Positions 40,097 through 41,324 of a DNA stretch of 41,324 nt are shown here, piece by piece (within the stretch, counting starts at the first letter, position 1; each line of letters opens with the position of its first letter). The translations under genes were made by a program, and so were the position numbers. Source of the DNA: Chitinophagales bacterium (lineage in GTDB: Bacteria > Bacteroidota > Bacteroidia > Chitinophagales > Chitinophagaceae). The notes below the pieces were generated by a model. The model saw only the letters and a list, made by a program, of their open reading frames with translations, was not told where the DNA came from and did not search any database. The stretch is from positions 1 through 41,324 of the forward strand of contig JAATGJ010000072.1 in NCBI GenBank assembly GCA_015654695.1. Direction: 5' to 3'.

Positions 40097-40178
40097 AGGG
40101 AAGAACGCTGATTTTTATAATTATTAAGATTTACACAGATCATCATATCCAATCATAAAAATCATGACAATCTGCGTT

Positions 40179-41165
40179 CTAATTCAGGAACAGGTCTGCA
40201 ATGACAAAGATGGCGAAAACAACTGAAGCAATTCCGTTGGCAGTCATAAAAGCGATATTGACTTTCCGAAGATCATTTGGATTTACAATCGAATGCTGGT
40301 AGATCAGCATACCTACAAATACGGATACTCCGATCCAGTACAACCAACCAAACTTTCCATAACTACCTGCGGCCACTACGGCAGCGGCACTGAGTGCATG
40401 TAATAATTCAGATACACGAAGTCCTTTCGCTTTTCCCAGCCAGGCAGGTATGGAATATAATTTTTGCGACTTATCAAATTCTTCATCCTGCAAGGCATAG
40501 ATAATATCAAAACCGCTAACCCAGAAAATAACAGCTAATGAAAATAAAATGGGTAATAAAGCAAACTGTCCCGTGACAGCTAAATATGCACCTATCGGCG
40601 CAAGTGACAAACCTAATCCCAGTACTAAATGGCAAAGCGGGGTAAATCTTTTGGTATAGCTATATCCTAATACTATCAGCAAGGCAACGGGTGAAAGATA
40701 AAAGCAAAGCCTGTTAATAAAGAAAGTACATGCAATAAACAGCAGACAATTGACAATCGTAAATAATAAAACACTGTTTGCTTTTATTATTCCTGCTGGT
40801 ATTTCTCTTATCGCTGTTCTCGGGTTTTTTGCATCAAAACTTCTGTCAAGGTAACGATTGAATGACATGGCTGCGCTGCGGGCAAAGACCATACATAATA
40901 TAACCATAAGAAAATAGATCGCCAATAAAAAATAGGGATTAGAACCGCTATATATTTTATTTATTGGAGAATATTGTGATGTACTGAAGGTGTATGCATT
41001 ATCTGCCTCCCACCCAATTGTTTTATTCAGATTCCATTGTCCTACGCCATATTCAACAACCCTATCACCAAACACCCCCAAAAAAAAACCAATCATCGCA
41101 AAAGGCATTGCGAAAATAGTATGAGAGAACTTTATAAGAGAGAGATAGTTTTTTACTTTAGACAT
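40179..41165 (-). CDS. UbiA-family prenyltransferase
   Basis: Integral membrane aromatic prenyltransferase of 328 residues with eight or nine hydrophobic helices. The first Asp-rich motif is NRYLDRSFDAKNPRTA (NxxxDxxxD), which binds the prenyl diphosphate with magnesium. The second is GFDIIYALQDEEFDK. These match UbiA/4-hydroxybenzoate octaprenyltransferase-like proteins. Bacteroidota make menaquinone, in which MenA does this step, but UbiA-type sequences also serve the futalosine (Mqn) menaquinone route as MqnP; I consider that the likeliest role. An insertion of about 50 residues (GQWNLNKTIGWEADNAYTFS onward) between the first two helices is unusual. Confidence 0.88.
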   Translation of the reverse strand: MSKVKNYLSLIKFSHTIFAMPFAMIGFFLGVFGDRVVEYGVGQWNLNKTIGWEADNAYTFSTSQYSPINKIYSGSNPYFLLAIYFLMVILCMVFARSAAMSFNRYLDRSFDAKNPRTAIREIPAGIIKANSVLLFTIVNCLLFIACTFFINRLCFYLSPVALLIVLGYSYTKRFTPLCHLVLGLGLSLAPIGAYLAVTGQFALLPILFSLAVIFWVSGFDIIYALQDEEFDKSQKLYSIPAWLGKAKGLRVSELLHALSAAAVVAAGSYGKFGWLYWIGVSVFVGMLIYQHSIVNPNDLRKVNIAFMTANGIASVVFAIFVIADLFLN

Positions 41166-41185
41166 CTTTTCTTTTTAAAATAATT

Positions 41186-41324
41186 CTACGACCTAAGTTC
41201 TCCGCCAGGCAGAGACAAGGGTATTCTTTTTCTCACCAGCTCCCAAAGCACCACTCCCGCGGCCGTTGCAATATTCAATGAATGTTTCATTCCTAGTTGC
41301 GGTATCTCGATACAGCCATCACAC
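41186..41324 (-). CDS. SpoU/TrmH-family RNA methyltransferase, C-terminal part
   Basis: Incomplete at the window edge: 46 codons plus the stop (TAG at 41186-41188). The readable part, CDGCIEIPQLGMKHSLNIAT then AAGVVLWELVRKR, is the motif III region of SpoU methyltransferases, with IEIPQLG followed by the SLN(I)ATAAGVVLWE knot that forms the SAM site. The tail IPLSLPGGELRS is variable. The target (tRNA Gm18 or 23S rRNA) cannot be told. It lies 20 bases before the UbiA gene start on the same strand. Confidence 0.82.
   Translation of the reverse strand, partial: CDGCIEIPQLGMKHSLNIATAAGVVLWELVRKRIPLSLPGGELRS

Overview
The window looks like a chromosomal segment of a Bacteroidota bacterium, most likely family Chitinophagaceae or a close relative. 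The grounds are: promoter boxes of the TAnnTTTG type, few Shine-Dalgarno sequences, a fused DAHP synthase/chorismate mutase, an ECF sigma factor paired with a membrane anti-sigma-like protein, DUF5009 and thrombospondin-3/OmpA proteins, and intergenic palindromes typical of that phylum. No rRNA, tRNA or CRISPR array was found.

Layout. (1) 0.1-2.2 kb: an IS91-type element with an HUH/Y2 transposase translationally coupled to a tyrosine recombinase. (2) 2.3-7.1 kb: an accessory stretch, all on the plus strand, with degenerate intergenic repeats. It holds a flavodiiron-like metallo-beta-lactamase-fold protein, a leucine-rich-repeat protein, a DinB-like protein, a class C beta-lactamase-like hydrolase, and a small secreted protein present once intact and once as a decayed copy. 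(3) 7.2-13.7 kb: carbohydrate and envelope genes (DUF5009 membrane protein, two GH18 enzymes, a GH63-like glucosidase). (4) 14-19.7 kb: a cupin, OmpA with thrombospondin-3 repeats, an L,D-transpeptidase divergent from a D-Ala-D-Ala dipeptidase, a membrane protein and a DUF952 protein. (5) 19.7-29.1 kb, minus strand: a nine-gene aromatic amino acid run in the order pheA, aminotransferase, tyrA, thioredoxin-like, DAHP synthase/chorismate mutase, aroB, a crystallin-J1-like small protein, aroA, aroC. It is preceded by a Phe/Tyr-rich leader peptide and a terminator hairpin. (6) 29.1-41.3 kb: housekeeping genes (DEAD-box helicase, ECF sigma plus anti-sigma/HtrA-like fusion, nucleotidyltransferase, ACC deaminase-like, lipB, rluD-like, def, ruvX, a UbiA-family prenyltransferase and a partial SpoU methyltransferase).

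The most striking material is in region 5. The leader encodes a 29-residue peptide with nine Phe/Tyr residues among eleven consecutive positions. It is followed by a strong hairpin, and an upstream segment can pair with the 5' arm of that hairpin, the layout of an amino-acid attenuator. The same locus is riddled with GC-rich palindromic repeats. Two lie in frame inside aroA and one inside pheA. A pair of them flanks a roughly 165-residue DUF559 nuclease-like domain inserted in frame in the middle of aroC. So a repeat/endonuclease element appears to have spread through coding sequence of essential biosynthetic genes without breaking them.

A second candidate is a structured RNA at about 36.58-36.75 kb, between lipB and the pseudouridine synthase gene. 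It has its own promoter-like box and a long closing stem with an inner stem, an architecture reminiscent of 6S RNA. Where an ATG with a sensible signal peptide or domain start lay inside a longer frame, the internal start was preferred, and this is noted per gene.
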